Part shown: in pieces, positions 7,543 through 16,962 of the stretch
Position numbering within the stretch: the stretch's first letter is position 1
Layout: each line of letters begins with the position of its first letter
Source: Aminiphilus circumscriptus DSM 16581
GTDB lineage: Bacteria; Synergistota; Synergistia; Synergistales; Aminiphilaceae
DNA: 64,000 nucleotides
Reading direction: 5' to 3'
Assembly: GCF_000526375.1 (NCBI RefSeq)
Contig: NZ_JAFY01000002.1
Coordinates: forward strand, 124,001-188,000
Made by a program: the position numbers and the translations under genes
Notes under the pieces: generated by a model
The model's input: only the letters and a program-made list of their open reading frames with translations
What the model was told of the DNA's origin: nothing
Databases searched by the model: none

Positions 7543-9495
7543 ATGAGACAGGGACTCCTCTGGTTCGAATGGCTCAAAAGAAAGGAACCACTCCACCTCA
7601 CTCTGTGGGCGCTTCTCCTGTGTGTTTTCCTTACGGCATCGTTTTGTGCCGACGCCCGGCCCACCGCTGCCGACGATCTCCGCTTCTTTCGGGCAAGCCA
7701 GGTCGTCTCGGAATATCCCCGAATTCGAATTTTCCTCACACTCCCCCGGGAAAGCGCAACGTCCGGGAAAATTTCCCCGGAAACACTCCAGGCGCGCCTG
7801 GGCGACGCGGTTCTTCCGGTCCGTTCGGTGCGCCCCTTCTCCAGAGAGGAAGACGGCGTCGCCTACATCTTTCTCGTGGACGTCTCCAAGTCCCTTCGGG
7901 AAGCCCAACTGGCGGACATGCGCATCGCTCTTTCCGCCTGGGTGGACGCCATGGGCCCGAAGGATCGGGCCATGATAATCACCTTCGGCGAACGCGTCCA
8001 CCTTCTCCGGGACTTCGACGGAAACTCCGAGGCCCTTCGGGCGGCGGTGAGGACGCTCCGCCCCACGGACATGCTCACCGAACTCCACGGCGGCCTCGCC
8101 CGGGCGCTGGACATGGGCAAACGCCTCGACCCGGGACTTCCGTCCCGAAAGGTCATCGTAGTCCTCTCCGACGGCAAGAACGAGATGCTTGGGGGCATCA
8201 CCCGGGCGGAGGTGTTGCGCCGCATGGAGGAAGGCGCTCCTCCCATCTTCGCCCTCGGCTATTTCGCCCCTCCTCTGGACGAGGAGAAACGGGAGCACCT
8301 GCGTCTTCTGGGAGAGCTGGCGACATCCTCCGGTGGGGCCTATTTCCAGCCCGACGGAACACCCGTCGAGACCATCTTCACCGCCATGCGGAGCGCCATC
8401 GACGACACCCTCGTGGTGGATCTCGACGCGGGAGCCATCTCCCCCGACGGATCACTGAAGCGTCTCTTTCTCTCCCTGAAAACCGAGGATGCCACCCTCA
8501 CCTACACGGCCCCGCTGCGCCTCCTTCCTTCGGAAGTGCGCCCCGCCTCCGCCTCCGGAGACTCCTCGGCGGAACAGACCCTCTCTGCAAACAGCGCCTC
8601 CGGTCTCACTCCGCCCTCAGAAACGCCGGAAAGCGCGAAAGAAACGACGCACACGCCCGAGACATCCCCGGCAGGAACCGCTCCGGCGGAGAAGGCCCAG
8701 GAAACTGCCGCGACTCCCGAGGACACCCTCCGGGGCGGAGCCCCTTCGGACACTGCCGTCGGCGTCGGCGCCGCCGCTCCGGAAGCACAACGTTCTCCGG
8801 AAACCGGAGCGGCTCCGACGGCCCACGCTCCCGGAGCGACGAAGGAAGAGGCGCCCCCCGCGTCGGAAAAGACCCGAACGCCAAGTCCCTCCTCCACAAA
8901 GACGGGCGGTGCCGCGCCGGAACCGACGCCCGGGACGGCTGCCACCGGATCCGGAACCTCCGGGGAAACATCCGAGGCAAAACCCGCCTCGCCGAGGCTG
9001 ACGCCTCTGCTCGCCATTCTTCTCGGCGGCATCGCGCTCATCGCGATCACGACGCTCCTCCTGCTCCCCCGGGAACAGCGGAGGAAGGGAACGGAGACCG
9101 GGTCAGGAACCTCGCGCAAGGAACACCGAAGCATGCGGCTCCGTATGGAGATCTCCCGGTCCGGCAAGGTTCTCGGCGCCTACGCCGCGGACATCACCGA
9201 GCGGATCGTGCTGGGCCGGGGTTCCGAGTGCGACGTGCGCCTCTCCGGAGACGAGACGGTGTCGCATCGTCACTGCGAACTCAGCCTTGCAGGAGGAATC
9301 CTCGCCGTGCGGGACCTCGGCTCCACAAACGGAACACTTCTCGACGGCACACCCGTTCCGGGTGACCGCGCCATCCCCGTCACCGACGGCGCGCGCCTTC
9401 TGCTGGGAAACACGACGGTGACGCTCTTTCCCGGAGCAACCTCCGGAGACCCCTCCGGAGAGCGCCGCAACACCTCGGAGCGTGCGCTCCCATGA
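7543..9495 (+). CDS. membrane VWA-FHA protein 1
   Basis: 650-aa protein. An N-terminal hydrophobic segment (about 20-34) looks like a signal peptide or anchor. A VWA domain follows with an intact MIDAS DVSKS (113-117), so it can bind a divalent cation and a protein ligand. Residues 335-485 are a long Ala/Pro/Thr/Glu linker, then comes a membrane helix (488-508) and a C-terminal FHA domain (about 555-630) with GRGSECDVRLS, SHRHCE and GSTNGT. Topology is therefore VWA outside and phosphothreonine-binding FHA in the cytoplasm. ATG 7543 has AAGGAGG 10 nt upstream. First gene of a six-gene operon; its end overlaps the next start by 4 bp. VWA-FHA 2 downstream is a paralogue with the same architecture. 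Confidence 0.9.
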   Translation: MRQGLLWFEWLKRKEPLHLTLWALLLCVFLTASFCADARPTAADDLRFFRASQVVSEYPRIRIFLTLPRESATSGKISPETLQARLGDAVLPVRSVRPFSREEDGVAYIFLVDVSKSLREAQLADMRIALSAWVDAMGPKDRAMIITFGERVHLLRDFDGNSEALRAAVRTLRPTDMLTELHGGLARALDMGKRLDPGLPSRKVIVVLSDGKNEMLGGITRAEVLRRMEEGAPPIFALGYFAPPLDEEKREHLRLLGELATSSGGAYFQPDGTPVETIFTAMRSAIDDTLVVDLDAGAISPDGSLKRLFLSLKTEDATLTYTAPLRLLPSEVRPASASGDSSAEQTLSANSASGLTPPSETPESAKETTHTPETSPAGTAPAEKAQETAATPEDTLRGGAPSDTAVGVGAAAPEAQRSPETGAAPTAHAPGATKEEAPPASEKTRTPSPSSTKTGGAAPEPTPGTAATGSGTSGETSEAKPASPRLTPLLAILLGGIALIAITTLLLLPREQRRKGTETGSGTSRKEHRSMRLRMEISRSGKVLGAYAADITERIVLGRGSECDVRLSGDETVSHRHCELSLAGGILAVRDLGSTNGTLLDGTPVPGDRAIPVTDGARLLLGNTTVTLFPGATSGDPSGERRNTSERALP

Positions 9496-10457
9496 CGATC
9501 CGCCCGGACATGCGCGGCCCAAACATGTGCCCCCCCGCCCCGGAAGTGGAAACGGCTCCGGTGATTCTTCCGGGCAACGCCCAGGACCAGGGCAAACGCC
9601 GGGAACAGCAGGACGCCTTCACCATCTCGGACCCGGAACACACGGTCTTTCTGGCCCACGCGGGTCTTCTCGCAGTGGTCGCCGACGGAATGGGGGGCAT
9701 GAAGTGCGGCGGCGACGCAAGTCTCCTCGCCGCGGACACCATGCTCGAAGCCTATGCGGTGAAACGCCCGGAGGAACCCGTGGAGGAGGCCCTCCTCCGT
9801 TCCCTGCGCAGGGCAAACCGCGCCGTTCTGGAGATGGCCTGCCGGAACGGCGTGGCGGGCGACTCCGGAACGACCCTCGTCGCCGCGGCAGTCCTCGGCA
9901 ACCGCCTCTGGTGGATCTCCGCAGGCGACAGCCGGCTCTACCTGGCCCGCAAGGGAGAACTGCTCCGGCTCACCGAGGATCACGTCTACGCGACGGAACT
10001 GGACCGCTCGGTCCTCCTCGGCCGCATCTCCCCCGAGGAGGCGCTCTTTCACCCCGAGCGCGAGGCACTGACGAGCTTTCTCGGCCTGGAACCCCTTCCC
10101 AAAGTGGACCGCAACCGGAACCCTCTTCGCCTTGAAGCGGGAGACCGGCTCCTCCTCTGCAGCGACGGGCTCTACAAATTTCTTCCTCCGGAAGAGACGG
10201 CGGCGATTCTTTGCGACGGGGAGCGGCGCCATCCCCAGGCGCAGGCGGAGCGCCTCGTGGAGGCGACGCTGCGCAAGGACGCTCCCGGCCAGGACAACAT
10301 CACCGTGGTGGTTCTCGGCGTGGAACGTCCCGAAGCGCCCAGGACATCCGGAAACGGAGGGCTCTCCTCCCTATGGGCCGAACTGGAGCGCGGCTTCGCT
10401 TCTCTGACGGAACGGGCACGGGGCGTCCTCGCCCTCGAACCGGGAGAAAAGCCGTGA
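9492..10457 (+). CDS. PP2C-family protein phosphatase 1
   Basis: 321-aa cytoplasmic PPM/PP2C phosphatase. Visible motifs: QGKRREQQDAF near the N-terminus (the RxxNxD-like first metal site), VVADGMGGM (metal-binding Asp65), GDSRLYL, LCSDGLYKFL and GQDNITVVVLG. It should remove phosphate from Ser/Thr in an Mn/Mg-dependent way, presumably from substrates of the kinase at the end of the operon. The ATG overlaps the previous stop codon (ATGA), and its own stop overlaps the next start. No regulatory domain or membrane segment is present. Confidence 0.9.
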   Translation: MTIRPDMRGPNMCPPAPEVETAPVILPGNAQDQGKRREQQDAFTISDPEHTVFLAHAGLLAVVADGMGGMKCGGDASLLAADTMLEAYAVKRPEEPVEEALLRSLRRANRAVLEMACRNGVAGDSGTTLVAAAVLGNRLWWISAGDSRLYLARKGELLRLTEDHVYATELDRSVLLGRISPEEALFHPEREALTSFLGLEPLPKVDRNRNPLRLEAGDRLLLCSDGLYKFLPPEETAAILCDGERRHPQAQAERLVEATLRKDAPGQDNITVVVLGVERPEAPRTSGNGGLSSLWAELERGFASLTERARGVLALEPGEKP

Positions 10458-11353
10458 CGTTTTCCGCTTTCCCCGAAGAGGATTGGCTGCGCCGTTTTAC
10501 CCTCTCCAAAGGCAGACGTCCGGGGCATAATGAGGATGCTTCGGGGGAGTTGTATTCCTCCCGAGGGCTTCTCGCGGCACTCGCGGACGGCCTGGGAGGC
10601 CACGCGGGGGGAGAGATCGCCTCCCGCCTTGCCGTGGAGACCGCCCTCGCCGCCTGGCGGCGCCGCGAGGAGGCTCCGGACGCGGCAGATCGGGATGACG
10701 CGGAATGCCCCGGTTCGCCCGGCCACGGCTCCCTGTGGATAGGGCATACGCTGGAGCGGTGCCTTCAGGAAGCTCACGAGGCACTGCTGCACCGAACCCG
10801 GCAGGAGGGACTTCCGCCGCTTCTGACCACCCTGGCCCTCCTCTGGATCGGCGCAAACGGTGTCATGGGCTGGTGCTCCCTGGGCGACACCCGGGTGCAC
10901 CTCTTCCGCGGAGGAGCCCTCGAAATCCGCACCCGCGACCACTCTCTGGTGCAGGCCCTTGTGGAGAGCGGACGTGTGCCTCTCCGGAACGCACGGCGGC
11001 ATCCCGAGCGAAACGTGCTCACCGCCGCGCTGGGAGATCCGAATGTGGAAAACCTCTCCCCGGAGATCTTCTGCGGAGAGGTGAAGCGCGGAGACGCCTT
11101 CCTTCTCTGCACGGACGGCTTCTGGGAGTGGCTTGCCGAGGTGGAGATGCTGGCGGACCTCCTCGCCACGGAGGATCCCGCCGCGTGGATTTTCCGGATG
11201 GAACTGCGCCTCTACGGACATTTGCTCCGGGAAACGGAGCGGAACGGACAGAAGGGAAAACTGCTCGACGACTATTCCGCCGTGGCGGTGCTGGTCGGTG
11301 CCGACACCGCCGCGAACGACACGGACGACAGGAGGGAAGACCCGTGGGATTGA
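10454..11353 (+). CDS. PP2C-family protein phosphatase 2
   Basis: Second PPM/PP2C phosphatase, 299 aa, beginning with GTG that overlaps the preceding stop. Motifs: GHNEDAS (Asp28), ALADGLGGHAGGE (Asp45), LGDTRVHL, LLCTDGFWEWL and a final LDDYSAVAVL, where the usual DN is DD. It is clearly divergent from phosphatase 1, so the pair probably act on different substrates or respond to different signals. An insertion at about residues 75-95 is rich in Asp/Pro. It overlaps the FHA gene downstream by 10 bp. Activity is likely because the metal-binding Asp residues are kept. Confidence 0.88.
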   Translation: MTFSAFPEEDWLRRFTLSKGRRPGHNEDASGELYSSRGLLAALADGLGGHAGGEIASRLAVETALAAWRRREEAPDAADRDDAECPGSPGHGSLWIGHTLERCLQEAHEALLHRTRQEGLPPLLTTLALLWIGANGVMGWCSLGDTRVHLFRGGALEIRTRDHSLVQALVESGRVPLRNARRHPERNVLTAALGDPNVENLSPEIFCGEVKRGDAFLLCTDGFWEWLAEVEMLADLLATEDPAAWIFRMELRLYGHLLRETERNGQKGKLLDDYSAVAVLVGADTAANDTDDRREDPWD

Positions 11354-11934
11354 TCCGTTGCGAAAAGGGACACTACTACGACGAACAGAAGCACAGCTCC
11401 TGCCCCTATTGCGGCGTCAAGGAACTGGAGGAGGAAATCTCCCGTTTCACCCCCCTCGAGACCAACGGTGACGCACCCGAGGACGACGAGGGAAAAACCG
11501 TGCGCCTCTCCAGACCTTCCGGAGGCCCCGAGGGGTTTGCGCTGGGCGGCGGCAGAGAAGGCGAGACCGTGGCGTACCTGCGCTCCCGAACCGGAATGGA
11601 CCCCGTCACGGGGTGGCTCGTCTGCGTGGAGGGACCGGAGAAGGGGCGGGACTACCGCATCCGGAGCGAACGAAACACCATCGGCCGGAGCGACCAGATG
11701 GACATCTGCATCCGCGGGGACGAGACCATCTCCCGGACAAACCACGCCTTCATCGTCTTCGATCCCCGGAAGAACATCTTCCGCGTCCAGGCCGGAGAGG
11801 GGCGGGGACTGACCTACCGGAACGGCGAGGAAGTCATCCTCTCGGAAAAACTCGAGCCCTACGACGTGATCGAGGTGGGGCGGACGCGGCTTCTCTTCGT
11901 GCCGCTCTGCGGGGAGCGCTTCTCATGGGAATGA
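11344..11934 (+). CDS. FHA-domain protein with N-terminal Cys/His motif
   Basis: 196-aa soluble protein. The N-terminus has Cys6, His10 and the pair Cys20/Cys23 (CPYC), consistent with a small zinc-binding ribbon. A disordered acidic stretch (about 35-75) follows, then an FHA domain (about 95-190) with NTIGRSDQMDICI and the SRTNHAF segment. FHA domains bind phosphothreonine, so this is a reader of kinase output. GTG at 11344 has AGGAGG about 8 nt upstream and overlaps the phosphatase gene by 10 bp. Unlike the two VWA-FHA proteins it has no membrane segment and could be a cytoplasmic adaptor. Confidence 0.85.
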   Translation: MGLIRCEKGHYYDEQKHSSCPYCGVKELEEEISRFTPLETNGDAPEDDEGKTVRLSRPSGGPEGFALGGGREGETVAYLRSRTGMDPVTGWLVCVEGPEKGRDYRIRSERNTIGRSDQMDICIRGDETISRTNHAFIVFDPRKNIFRVQAGEGRGLTYRNGEEVILSEKLEPYDVIEVGRTRLLFVPLCGERFSWE

Positions 11935-13649
11935 CATCGAGACGCCCCCAGAAGTCCGCCTCCGAAAGAACCGATGCTTCCGGAACGTTCCGCCGGGGAA
12001 CGCCGCCCCCCATCGCCGGAAGAACCCTGCCGCTCCCGCTCCTCCTTCTGCTCTTCGTACCGGGCGTGCTGCTTGCTCTTTTGACCTGGAGTCCCGGTGC
12101 TTCCGCACAGGACGCACCGACGGAGCCGACCCGGTTCCGCCTCGTGGGAAGCCGCATCGCCCCGCCCACGACGCCGCAGGAAGTCCTGCGGGTGCTCGCC
12201 TACGTGGAACTCCTCGACGAAAACGAGCGCCCCGTCAAGGGCGTCTCCCCGGACAGCGCGGCCTGCACCCTCGGCGCGACGGTGCTCGACAATCCCCGCT
12301 TCACCCCGCTCGCCGCCGAGGAGGGAACGGCGGTGGTCTTTCTCGTGGACGTCTCCAAGTCCCTCAAGCAGAACGAGTTCTCCCGCATCCGGGACGCGCT
12401 CGCCGCCTGGGCGGACTCCCTCGGCGAGGCCGACCGGGGAGCGGTGATGCTCTTCGGCGAACGGGTTCGCCTGGTGCAGGACTTCACCGCCGACAAAGCG
12501 GCCCTTGCCGCCGCCATCAAGGAACTGGCCCTCACGGACAACCGCACGGAACTTCACGCGGGCATCGCCGAGGGGCTTCGCCTCGCCGCCCGCGGCGATG
12601 AGGCGCTTCCGCCGCGGCGCGTGGTCGTGGTCGTCTCCGACGGCATCGAGGACGCGCCGGGCGGCACGTCCCGGGACGAGGTGCTCGCCTCTCTGCGGGA
12701 ACATCCCATCCCCGTCTACGCCGTGGGCTTCGCCCTGCCACCCCTCACGAACGCGAAGAGGGACGGGCTCGCCGTTCTGGGAGAGTTCGCCCGCACCTCC
12801 GGCGGAGCCCTCACCACCGTGGAGAAGCCCGATGCGTTTCAGGGCGCCTTCGAGACGCTCCGGGAGCGGATCAACAGCGTCTATCTCCTCGCCGCCGACG
12901 CGGGGGCGATCGTCCCCGACGGAAAGACGCACCGCCTGCAGGTGACGCTCCGAGTGGGGAGCCGCACCTTCACGGACGGCACGGACCTTCGGGTCCTTCC
13001 CCTTCCGGGCCTCCTCGCCGCCGGAGCGTCCCCTGACCTGGAGGCCGCCGCGGTCACCGCGCCGGAAAGCACCACCGCCGTAACGGGAGCACCGAAGACA
13101 ACCTCCCCTTCACCCCAGGCCGCGGAAACGCCCACACCCTCGCCGGGCCGGAACCTTCCCCTTCTCGCCCTTGGGGCCGGCGTGGCCCTGCTGGTGCTGA
13201 TGGCGCTCTTCCGAAACGGCAAACGCACCCCGCGGGAGAAAGAAACACCCCCCGCGCCGGAAGAACCCGCGGCGGAAAGGACGGGCGCCGCACCGCGCAT
13301 CGTCGCCGGAGAGGGATTCTTCCTGCGCCTCACCGTCCTCAAGGGAGCCGACGTATCGCGCCACTACGACGCGGTGGTGACGGACCGCCTTTCCCTGGGG
13401 CGCTCCTCCAAGGGAAACGGCATGGTCCTCAAAGGAGACATGGGCATCTCGGGAACGCACTGCGAGTTCTTTCTGGAAAAAGGGCGCCTTTTCGTCCGTG
13501 ACCTGGGCTCCACCAACGGCACCTACGTGAACGGCGTGGCCATCGTGGGCCCCTGCCCACTTTCGGACCAGGACAGACTGCTTCTGGGCAGCACGGAGCT
13601 TCGGGTGCACCTTCCCGCATCCGCGTCCAGAGAAGACCGGAAGAGCTGA
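11925..13649 (+). CDS. membrane VWA-FHA protein 2
   Basis: 574-aa paralogue of the first protein of the operon. A long hydrophobic segment (about 36-54, with ASAQ after it) looks like a signal peptide or anchor. The VWA domain has an intact MIDAS DVSKS (142-146), followed by a short Pro/Thr linker, a membrane helix (about 400-420) and a C-terminal FHA domain with LSLGRSS, SGTHCE and GSTNGTYVNG. The interdomain linker is far shorter than in VWA-FHA 1. ATG 11925 overlaps the upstream gene by 10 bp. Two related extracytoplasmic VWA sensors with cytoplasmic FHA heads suggest a pair that senses something in the envelope and docks phosphorylated partners. Confidence 0.9.
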   Translation: MGMTSRRPQKSASERTDASGTFRRGTPPPIAGRTLPLPLLLLLFVPGVLLALLTWSPGASAQDAPTEPTRFRLVGSRIAPPTTPQEVLRVLAYVELLDENERPVKGVSPDSAACTLGATVLDNPRFTPLAAEEGTAVVFLVDVSKSLKQNEFSRIRDALAAWADSLGEADRGAVMLFGERVRLVQDFTADKAALAAAIKELALTDNRTELHAGIAEGLRLAARGDEALPPRRVVVVVSDGIEDAPGGTSRDEVLASLREHPIPVYAVGFALPPLTNAKRDGLAVLGEFARTSGGALTTVEKPDAFQGAFETLRERINSVYLLAADAGAIVPDGKTHRLQVTLRVGSRTFTDGTDLRVLPLPGLLAAGASPDLEAAAVTAPESTTAVTGAPKTTSPSPQAAETPTPSPGRNLPLLALGAGVALLVLMALFRNGKRTPREKETPPAPEEPAAERTGAAPRIVAGEGFFLRLTVLKGADVSRHYDAVVTDRLSLGRSSKGNGMVLKGDMGISGTHCEFFLEKGRLFVRDLGSTNGTYVNGVAIVGPCPLSDQDRLLLGSTELRVHLPASASREDRKS

Positions 13650-13724
13650 CCCCTTTTCCTTTCGTCGGGTTCCACCTCCGCGAGGTTCGCACCTTCGCGG
13701 AGCACTGTCTGAGGAGGCGATTCC

Positions 13725-16538
13725 GTGAACGGAGGCAGACATCGAGAGGGCGCACCGGCGGTGACCCGCACCTCCGCCGCCCGGGGGCACCGGGACGAAC
13801 CGGTCTCTCGCCAGATCAGCGTGCGCCCCGCCCGGGAACGCGCCGAGGAGCTGTGCCCCTTCTGCCTCCAGGAGCGCACCTCCGCATCCGGCCCCTGCCC
13901 CGCCTGCGGCGAGGGCGGCGAAATCCGACGCACCAGCCCGCTGCACCTGCCCCCGGGGACGATCCTCCTCGACAAATATCTCGTGGGAAAGGTCCTCGGA
14001 CACGGCGGTTTCAGCATCACCTACCTCGCCCTCGACCTCTCCCTGGACGTGCGCTGCTGCCTCAAGGAGTATTTCCCCGCCAACCTCGTGACCCGCAACG
14101 CCGGACAGACCCTCTCGGTGGAGGTCTTCCGGGAGGAACGCGGCTCCGGAGGCGACCCGAGGGAGATCTACAACGAGGGGCTGCGCCGCTTTCTCGACGA
14201 GGCTCAGATCCTCGCACGCTTCGAGAACCACCCGGGTATCGTCTCCGTGCGGGATTTCTTCGAGGCCAACGGAACGGCCTACATGGTGACGAGCTTCTTC
14301 GAGGGAATCACCTTCAAACAGTACCTGGAGCAGCGGGGCGGCTCCATCTCCTTCGACGCGACCCTCAAGATTCTCATGCCCGTGCTGGACTCCCTCCGGG
14401 AGGTGCACCGCGCCGGATTGCTCCATCGGGACGTGAGCCCCGAGAACATCTACATCACCGCCTCGGGGCAGGTGAAACTTCTCGATTTCGGCGCCGCCCG
14501 CTCCCTCGCCGGGGAGGGGCACAGCCTCTCCGTGGTGGTGAAGCCCGGCTACGCGCCGGAGGAACAGTACCGCACCCGGGGACATCAGGGACCCTGGACG
14601 GACGTGTACGGCGCGGCGGCGACCTTCTACCGCGCTCTCACGGGAAAAGTTCCCCAGGAGGCGCTGGAACGCCTCTCCGGGGACGACCTGCGCGCCCCCT
14701 CGGCACTCGGGGCGGAACTCCCCGAAAAGGCGGAACTCGCCCTCATAAAGGCCCTGGCCGTGAGAGCGGAGGACCGTTTCCAGAACATCGAGGCATTCCA
14801 AAAGGCCCTCCTCGCCGCTCAGGGCGCACCAACGAAACGACAGGCGCTCCGACTGCGCAAACGTCGTCTCGCCATCGGCGCTGGAGCGGCGCTCTTTCTG
14901 CTCCTTTTGGGCTTCGGAGGCTGGTACCACTGGGCGAATCAGCCGGAACAGCTCTTCCGCCGGGGCGAGCGTCTCACCGCCTCCGGAAAGTACGCCCAGG
15001 CACTGGCGCTTCTCCAAAAAGCCCAGGACCGGGAGGGAGGGGCTCCCTGGGGAACGCTCCATCTCCTCATGGGACACTGCCTCCTCGAACTGCAGCGCCC
15101 TGCCGAGGCGGAGGAAGCCCTGTCCCGGGCAGTGCTTCGAGACCCCCTCTCCCGCCAGGCCTGGCAGCTCCTCGGTGATGCCCGCGTAGCTCTGGACCGC
15201 CTTGCCGAGGCGCGCAGCGCCTATGCCCGCGCCGCCTCGCTCCCTCCCCAGGACGGCCCCTCCTGGCTTCGGGTGGGCGATCTCGCCCGACGCCTGCACC
15301 AGGACGACGAGGCCGCCGGAGCCTACGAGCGCGCTGTCGCCGTTGATCCCAACCTCGTCGAGGGCTGGATCGCCCTGGGAGATCTCGCGGCCTCCCGCAA
15401 TCGCCCCGCCGAGGCGGAGCGCGCCTTTGGCCGTGCAACGACCCTCGCGCCGGAGCGACACGACCTCTGGAAAGCCCTCGGAGAGGCGCGCCGCAGCCTG
15501 AACGACCTTTCCGGCGCCGCCGACGCCTTCGCCGAAGCAGCGGCACGGGCCGGAAGCGACCCCGCCGAAGCCCTGTTTCTCGGCACAGCCCTGCTGGAAT
15601 TGGACCGCCCCCGGGAGGCAACAGAGATTCTCAACGCGGGCCTCGCAAAGACGCCGCACGACCCGGCCCTGCTCGTTTCCGCCGCGGAAGCGTCCCGGCG
15701 CCTCGGCGACATCGCCGCGGCGGAAACGCACCTGCGAAACGCCGTGGCCGCCGACGGCGCCTCCGCCGACGCGTGGAAAGCCCTGGGACTCCTCCTTCTC
15801 GATGCGAACAGGCCCGACCAGGCCCTCTCCGCTCTGGAGCGGGCCGCCTCGCTCCGCCCCGACGACGTGTCTTTGCGCAAACATCTCGGCATCGCCCTCG
15901 CTCGGACGGGACGCTCCTCCGAGGCGGAGGAGACGCTCCTCCGCGCCGCCGCCGCCGCTCCCGACGACGGAGAGATTCTCCTCGCCCTCGGCGATGTCCG
16001 CCTCGGGGCAGACTCCCCGCGGGACGCCCTCGCCGCCTATCTCGACGCGGCCCGAAAGGACGAACGCCTCGCGGCGAAAGCCCTCGTCGGCCAGGGCAAA
16101 GCCCTTCTCGCTCTGGGACGCACCAACGAGGCCGCGGGAGCCTTCTTCGCCGCCACGGACCGCGACGCGACCTCCGTTCCCGCCTGGCTCGGCCTTGCGG
16201 AAGCCTCCCTCCGGCGCGAGCAGTACCGCCTCGCCGTGGATGCCCTCCGCCGCGCCCTCATCCTGGACCCGAACAACGAAACGGCCTGGCGCAGACTCGG
16301 CCAGGCCTACTTCAGCTGGGGACAGTACGACGGCGCCATCGAAGTCTACAACCGCATCCTCTCCAACGTCTCCGGCGACGAGGCCGCCGAGCTGGAGCAC
16401 TTCAACCTCGCCAAGGCCTACATCCAGATCGGCGACATCTCCTCCGCCTCGCGCATCCTCGACCTGCTGGAGGAACGCTCCTCCACCTACTCGGGCGAAC
16501 TCCGCCGCCTCCTCGAAGGACGCCGCCCGTCGCAGTAG
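13725..16538 (+). CDS. zinc-ribbon Ser/Thr kinase with TM and TPR repeats
   Basis: 937-aa protein ending the operon. A four-Cys zinc ribbon (Cys44, 47, 58, 61) precedes a Hanks-type kinase: Gly loop GHGGFS (92-97), Lys114 in CLKEY, HRD at 234-236, DFG at 254-256, and a Pro-Glu-Glu activation-segment end (YAPEEQY). The catalytic loop reads HRDVSPEN, with Ser where many kinases have Lys, as seen in several bacterial kinases. A membrane helix (about 383-403) follows, then about 530 residues of TPR-type helical repeats that would lie outside. It likely phosphorylates the FHA partners or their ligands. GTG 13725 has AGGAGG upstream. Extracytoplasmic TPRs probably scaffold envelope proteins. Confidence 0.92.
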   Translation: MNGGRHREGAPAVTRTSAARGHRDEPVSRQISVRPARERAEELCPFCLQERTSASGPCPACGEGGEIRRTSPLHLPPGTILLDKYLVGKVLGHGGFSITYLALDLSLDVRCCLKEYFPANLVTRNAGQTLSVEVFREERGSGGDPREIYNEGLRRFLDEAQILARFENHPGIVSVRDFFEANGTAYMVTSFFEGITFKQYLEQRGGSISFDATLKILMPVLDSLREVHRAGLLHRDVSPENIYITASGQVKLLDFGAARSLAGEGHSLSVVVKPGYAPEEQYRTRGHQGPWTDVYGAAATFYRALTGKVPQEALERLSGDDLRAPSALGAELPEKAELALIKALAVRAEDRFQNIEAFQKALLAAQGAPTKRQALRLRKRRLAIGAGAALFLLLLGFGGWYHWANQPEQLFRRGERLTASGKYAQALALLQKAQDREGGAPWGTLHLLMGHCLLELQRPAEAEEALSRAVLRDPLSRQAWQLLGDARVALDRLAEARSAYARAASLPPQDGPSWLRVGDLARRLHQDDEAAGAYERAVAVDPNLVEGWIALGDLAASRNRPAEAERAFGRATTLAPERHDLWKALGEARRSLNDLSGAADAFAEAAARAGSDPAEALFLGTALLELDRPREATEILNAGLAKTPHDPALLVSAAEASRRLGDIAAAETHLRNAVAADGASADAWKALGLLLLDANRPDQALSALERAASLRPDDVSLRKHLGIALARTGRSSEAEETLLRAAAAAPDDGEILLALGDVRLGADSPRDALAAYLDAARKDERLAAKALVGQGKALLALGRTNEAAGAFFAATDRDATSVPAWLGLAEASLRREQYRLAVDALRRALILDPNNETAWRRLGQAYFSWGQYDGAIEVYNRILSNVSGDEAAELEHFNLAKAYIQIGDISSASRILDLLEERSSTYSGELRRLLEGRRPSQ

Positions 16539-16962
16539 AAGCTCAGAAGGGCCACCACCACTTGGAGCATCTCAATCGGAGAGATCTTACCCACCTTTGC
16601 TGGACACTCTGATAAGCAAGCACAACGCCCACCAAAGATGAGCCATGAAAGACAAGACAGCTCAGGAAAAAAGGACACGAACCAGATACCCCGGGGATCC
16701 TGACGCAGCAGAGCACGACTCCGCACAGAAAAAGAAGAAGCAAAAGCACATCTCTCGGCGATCTCACCGCGGCGGTGATCTCATGTGCGAGTTGTGTACG
16801 TCAAGTCTTGTGATACCGAGCGCCGTGTTCGCCCGCAACACACCGAACACAATCTTCCGACCGCATGGCGAAGGCGGATCCAGGCAAACAACGACGCGGC
16901 GCCGGAAGAGGATTCCTTCCGGCGCCGCGTCGTGTTTTCCGTGTGGACAAGGTGGAGCGGGA
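16539..16962. other. 424-bp gene-free region between kinase and ppnP
   Basis: No gene found. It has lower GC than its surroundings, a 13-bp perfect inverted repeat CACCGC-G-GCGGTG at 16765-16777, and a strong terminator at 16891-16933. Reading frames on the minus strand (16487-16767) are Cys/Leu-rich and unlike known proteins. Confidence 0.5.
16891..16933. terminator. 18-bp stem terminator between converging operons
   Basis: Perfect 18-bp inverted repeat (16891-16908 with 16916-16933), beginning ACGACGCGG, with a 7-nt loop and followed on the plus strand by GTTTTCC. It ends transcription from the kinase operon and/or ppnP. Confidence 0.85.

Noticed and set aside
13110-16400. A 1096-codon minus-strand open frame opposite the kinase-TPR gene
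   Set aside because: The kinase, zinc ribbon and TPR motifs on the plus strand are unmistakable; the antisense frame is a GC artefact.
16487-16767. Overlapping minus-strand frames after the kinase gene (Cys/Leu-rich, one ending in WWWPF)
   Set aside because: No similarity to a known transposase that I can name, no ribosome-binding site and overlap with the kinase end; treated as non-coding.
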